Below, piece after piece: positions 42,610-45,799 of a stretch of 45,799 nucleotides of DNA. The stretch covers positions 1 through 45,799 of the forward strand of contig JXCB02000019.1 of assembly GCA_000828075.3 (NCBI GenBank), given 5' to 3'. The translations under genes and the position numbers were made by a program. Below the pieces are notes generated by a model. That model had not been told where the DNA came from and did no database searches. It saw only the letters and a program-made list of their open reading frames with translations. The stretch comes from Tolypothrix campylonemoides VB511288 (GTDB lineage: Bacteria; Cyanobacteriota; Cyanobacteriia; Cyanobacteriales; Nostocaceae). Within the stretch, counting starts at the first letter, position 1. Every line of letters begins with the position of its first letter.

Positions 42610-42985
42610 GCGTGTTCATAACTTGCTATCCGAATGATACTCATCAAAACAAAAGAACCGCGCTTTTTGAAGCAACGCTGCCAAAAGCCCCGTCTCTACC
42701 AAATGCTATAGCACCACACCCAAAAAAAATAGGTTGCGAGAAGCGCACTTCTCTACACCCATTTTGGGCGAAAGTCGCTCACACAAGGAAAGACGCCTGT
42801 CAATTTAGATGAATGGACGCCATCAGCCCGGTCATTAATTGTTCGGGCAGGTTCAGGCGTGATATTGAAGCGGATAATGAGGGATGTTTTCTGCTGTGCA
42901 GGTAGAATTAAGGCGTAGATGGCAGCATTGAGCGTGAGTTCGGTTTGGCTTGGAGAACCAGTGAAAGTAACGCTTGTTCCCTTGT
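42610..42985 (-). other. Gap with an unassigned open frame
   Basis: No supported gene. A minus-strand frame, about 42805-43000, reads GTSVTFTGSPSQTELTLNAA and ILPAQQKTSLIIRFNITPEP without stops. It lies just past the stop of the 179-aa gene in another frame, so it could be a relic or chance. Near 42740 there is a short imperfect hairpin. Confidence 0.25.
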
Positions 42986-43525
42986 TTATATGTGCTCTAA
43001 ACTAAATCTCCGTGTATTTTTGAGAAAAAATGTATCATTTTCTTTGATGAAATCGCCTGTACAAATGACTGGTAAACGTTCTTGATATGCTTTAATGGCG
43101 AGGATATAATCATGGTCAGCAAGTTCTGTTTTGATTTTCCGCAATCTCTCACCCACAACACCAAGTAGCGTAATTTCTCCACTTAATTTATCGTCATTGG
43201 GAGTATTAATTTGCATGACTACTCCCTGAATGGTAATATTGGGAGCAGTAGTAATGAGTTCGCTTAAAATCTCAATTTGCGAGCGATTTTCTACAATTTC
43301 TAGTGTTTCTATGGCTTCCCGGATGCGAGTAGCATAATCACCCAGATTGCGCTTATTGGGTAGCAATATTTCAAATTCACCGCGCTCTAGTTCTTGCTTG
43401 AGCCAAATGGTAGCATTATCGAGAAAAGGACGGTCAAAATGCCAGCCATGAGCCTGTAAGTAATCTCTAAGCTGTTGTGGCTCGATAGTTTTGAGAATTT
43501 CCACATCCCGTACGGTAACTTTCAT
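42986..43525 (-). CDS. Hypothetical protein, partner of the DUF4365 gene
   Basis: 179 residues with no membrane segment. The N-terminus MKVTVRDVEILKTIEPQQLR and HFDRPFLDNATIWLKQELER suggest a helix-strand fold; ILLPNKRNLGDYATRIREAI follows. No family recognised. The ATG at 43525 overlaps the stop of the truncated DUF4365 gene (ATGA), so the two were originally one translational unit. Confidence 0.55.
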   Translation of the reverse strand: MKVTVRDVEILKTIEPQQLRDYLQAHGWHFDRPFLDNATIWLKQELERGEFEILLPNKRNLGDYATRIREAIETLEIVENRSQIEILSELITTAPNITIQGVVMQINTPNDDKLSGEITLLGVVGERLRKIKTELADHDYILAIKAYQERLPVICTGDFIKENDTFFLKNTRRFSLEHI

Positions 43526-43851
43526 GGTTTTACTCCTTGACCAATTCCTTGCATAATTGATTGGAGAGTGGCGACTGTGAATTGGTTAGTTCTAGGTATG
43601 GTGACAGTCACAGTCGTTGTATTTTGCGTTCTTAACATTCCCAAGAGCGATACCCAATAGCCGCAATACCTCATACAAAGTTCTTGTTCTGACTGTTGCA
43701 ACCAGTCGGCTAAGTTGTCGGGGATTAACACCACAACTAAGATTCTGGGAATAGCAAAGTCATCCAATCTCAAGTCGTTGTAGTTTTTGAGTTTGAGCGG
43801 GTAGCGGATAGCGTTGTCGTCCTTGACATCTCTTGATGTTGATTTTAGCTG
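43522..43851 (-). pseudogene. DUF4365 family protein, C-terminal fragment
   Basis: The open frame (43522-43851) reads QLKSTSRDVKDDNAIRYPLK, KLKNYNDLRLDDFAIPRILV and later YCGYWVSLLGML, the C-terminal half of DUF4365 proteins (a fold with a nuclease-like core, function unknown). The stop codon TAG directly upstream coincides with the TA at the left end of the MITE, so the 5' half was lost at or after insertion. A TTG at 43773 is the only internal start. It was coupled to the 179-aa gene by an ATGA overlap. Confidence 0.75.
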
Positions 43852-43854
43852 CTA

Positions 43855-44027
43855 GGACTTACGCATCGTACTTATGTACTAAACGCCATTTGAGTATTTC
43901 AGCCCTTGTGTACAATTAGGTACCCAATACAGCAAATATGCGAGCTTTCTTAGGACTGTGCAAAAGCGTCTGAAACTACTAAATCTCGTACACCACATTA
44001 TGGTAAATTTGTACAGTGCGTAACTCC
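43855..44027. mobile_element. 173-bp MITE with TA target duplication (copy 1)
   Basis: Ends GGACTTACGCATCGTAC (43855-43871) and its inverted partner GTACAGTGCGTAACTCC (44011-44027) match at 14 of 17 positions, and TA flanks both. No coding capacity. TA duplications are typical of IS630/Tc1-mariner transposition. A second copy starts at 45674. It abuts the truncated DUF4365 gene. Confidence 0.8.
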
Positions 44028-44061
44028 TACATTAGATGTTTAGATAAACAATGATGATTAA

Positions 44062-45645
44062 TTACATTTCTTTGATTAAATTAAGTGCGAATTGTGCATC
44101 GGTTATTTTACCTTCCTTTTGGAATAATTCAACGGCTTTGACCAAATCATTGAACGCTCTGTGTTTATCTCCTAAGAGTTTATAAATAGTACCTCGGTTA
44201 TAGTAGACTTCAGGAAAGTTACAGTTAATACTTATAGCTTGTTCATAATCATTAATTGCTTTTTTAAAATCGCCTAAATGCTGATAGATTGTGCCTCGGT
44301 TATAGTATGTAATATCAAAGTTAGGATTAATGCGAAGGGCTTGGTTATAGTCCTCAATCGCCCCTTTCCAATCTCCTAATTTTTTACGAGTATTACCTCG
44401 GTTAGAATAGGCTTCATCGAAACCAGGACTAATGTATAAGGCTTGATTGAAATCTTCAATTGCTCCTTTTATATCTCCCAATTGATTGCGGACGATACCT
44501 CGATAATTGAAGGACTTAGCGTAGTTGGGATTAAGATGTAAACTTTGGTTAAAATCTTCAATTGCTCCTTTTGTATCTCCCGAATCAGCACGGGCAATAC
44601 CTCGGTTATAGTAAGCTTCAGTATGGTTAGGATTAATACGTATAGTTTGAGTATATGCTTCAATTGCTCCTTTCATATCTTTTAACTGCTGATAGCTAAA
44701 ACCTAAATTATGATAAGCATTAGCATAATTAGGATTAATACTTAAAGCTTTTTGGAAATCTTCAATTGCTTTTGTTATATATCCTAATTTTCTACGTACA
44801 ACACCTCGGTTACAATAGGCTTCAGCCAATTTAGGATTAGTAGAAATACTTTTTGTAAAATCATCAATCGCTGCTTCTAAATATCCCAACTTGGCGCGTG
44901 CTACTCCCCGGCTGTAGTAAACACTGAAATTTTTAGGCTGAATAACAAGAGTTCGGTTAAAATCTTTAATTGATTCTTCTAAATCTCCTGATTCAGCATA
45001 GACTAATCCTCGGTTATAGTAAGCTTCAGCATATTTAGGGTTAATATTTATGGCTTGATTAAAATTTTGAATTGCATTTAAGAAATCTCCTGATTCAGCA
45101 GAAGCTAAACCTTTATTTAAAAAAGCTTCAGCCAAGTTATGATGAGCGTTTTGAATAACACCTTGCACATCCAATATATTTTTGTTTTCATTAACTTGAC
45201 TATCATAAGAGCTATCATCTTTATTAAAGATATATTGGTTGAAATCATTAACCGCCCCTTCTACATCTCCTAAATAAGAACGGGTTATGCTTCTACAGTA
45301 ATAGGCTTCGGCAAAATATGGATTAATATCAATAGCCTCATCATAATCTTCAATTGCTCCAGCTAAATCCCCTAATTTCGCCCGTAAATTACCTCGCATA
45401 AAGTATGCTTCAGTAAAGTCTTCATTGATATAGATAGCCTCATCATAATCTTCAATTGCATCTTCTAAATCACCTAAATTAGTACGAGCTATACCTCTGT
45501 TATAGTAAGCAATAGCAAAGTTAGAGTTAATCCGAATTGCTTGCTCATAATCTTTAATTGCACCTTCAAAATCACCTGATTTTGCACGGGACATTCCTCG
45601 CTCATTAAACTCATTGGCATCGTTATTTGATTGAGTTTGAGACAT
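44062..45645 (-). CDS. Tetratricopeptide-repeat protein
   Basis: 527 residues, almost entirely TPRs of 34 residues (consensus INPNYAEAYYNRGIARxxLGDxxGAIEDYNQAL) from about residue 10 to 500. About 14 units are visible, with one irregular spot near 140-165 (NQYIFNKDDSSYDSQVNENK). TPRs are protein-binding scaffolds. No signal peptide or catalytic domain was seen, so it is probably a soluble adaptor. It lies between two MITE copies in the same orientation, which could excise or duplicate it. Confidence 0.9.
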   Translation of the reverse strand: MSQTQSNNDANEFNERGMSRAKSGDFEGAIKDYEQAIRINSNFAIAYYNRGIARTNLGDLEDAIEDYDEAIYINEDFTEAYFMRGNLRAKLGDLAGAIEDYDEAIDINPYFAEAYYCRSITRSYLGDVEGAVNDFNQYIFNKDDSSYDSQVNENKNILDVQGVIQNAHHNLAEAFLNKGLASAESGDFLNAIQNFNQAININPKYAEAYYNRGLVYAESGDLEESIKDFNRTLVIQPKNFSVYYSRGVARAKLGYLEAAIDDFTKSISTNPKLAEAYCNRGVVRRKLGYITKAIEDFQKALSINPNYANAYHNLGFSYQQLKDMKGAIEAYTQTIRINPNHTEAYYNRGIARADSGDTKGAIEDFNQSLHLNPNYAKSFNYRGIVRNQLGDIKGAIEDFNQALYISPGFDEAYSNRGNTRKKLGDWKGAIEDYNQALRINPNFDITYYNRGTIYQHLGDFKKAINDYEQAISINCNFPEVYYNRGTIYKLLGDKHRAFNDLVKAVELFQKEGKITDAQFALNLIKEM

Positions 45646-45673
45646 AATTTTTCTACTACTTTGTTTGTATTTA

Positions 45674-45799
45674 GGACTTACGCATTGTACTTATGTACTA
45701 AACGCCATTTGAGTATTTCAGCCCTTGTGTACAATTAGATACCCAATACAGCAAATATGCGCGCTTTCTTAGGACTGTGCAAAAGCGTCTAAAACTACT
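45674..45799. mobile_element. MITE copy 2, cut by the window end
   Basis: From GGACTTACGCATTGTAC the sequence follows copy 1 to the end of the window with only a few differences (e.g. GAGCTTT versus GCGCTTT). TA precedes it. The right end lies outside the window. Confidence 0.8.

Overview
The window looks like part of a plasmid, or plasmid-derived mobilizable island, of a filamentous (probably Nostocales) cyanobacterium. Support: HIP1-type GCGATCGC sites, cyanobacteria-typical families (HspA with an MVLVRYNPW start, DUF4058, DUF4365), dispersed GC-rich Nostoc-like repeats inside genes, and plasmid functions. The functions seen are a candidate replication initiator with three 22-bp iterons and a DnaA box, an AEP-type primase, a MobA-type relaxase with a MobC-like partner, and a tyrosine recombinase. 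No rRNA, tRNA, CRISPR array, ParA or complete transposase gene was seen.

Layout. 1-2830: a gene-less miniature element with TnsB/TniA-like terminal repeats, then a hypothetical protein, hspA, a thioredoxin relic lacking its active site, and an orphan antitoxin beside a decayed PIN toxin. 2836-6916: a tightly overlapping minus-strand operon of one Walker ATPase with N-terminal membrane segments, several small membrane proteins and soluble unknowns, plausibly a plasmid transfer or maintenance module. 7000-13400: replication region (palindromic operator, RHH repressor, DnaA box, Rep-like protein with XRE tail, iterons, AEP primase). 13500-18480: hypotheticals, DUF4058, a second copy of the first hypothetical family, relaxase plus MobC and an inverted-repeat-rich oriT candidate. 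18800-20290: small hypotheticals and a filamentous-haemagglutinin relic broken by a 26-bp tandem duplication.

20687-29309: a complete three-gene pPIWI_RE cassette (PD-(D/E)xK nuclease with zinc cysteines; large Fe-S type helicase; pPIWI_RE Argonaute-like protein), a predicted nucleic-acid-targeting conflict system, followed by two tiny ORFs. 29828-33724: a large nSTAND NTPase with 14 very similar WD40 repeats, transcribed away from a short peptide gene across an intergenic region full of CCTTGGGAA/TTCCCAAGG motifs. 33905-37129: short peptide, 104-aa Cys/His protein, haem-oxygenase-like diiron enzyme and a helical HxxxH protein. This is the least familiar grouping and could be an undescribed modification or stress cassette. 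A 240-bp MITE with a 9-bp target duplication lies inside it.

37261-45799: tyrosine recombinase, a two-gene unit with a sugar-isomerase-like TIM barrel, an XRE-ImmA/IrrE plus PIN pair, a frameshifted antitoxin, a truncated DUF4365 gene with its partner, and a TPR-repeat gene between two copies of a TA-flanked MITE. The whole has the texture of an accessory replicon rich in conflict systems and decayed genes. All functional calls rest on reading motifs by eye; no database search was possible.
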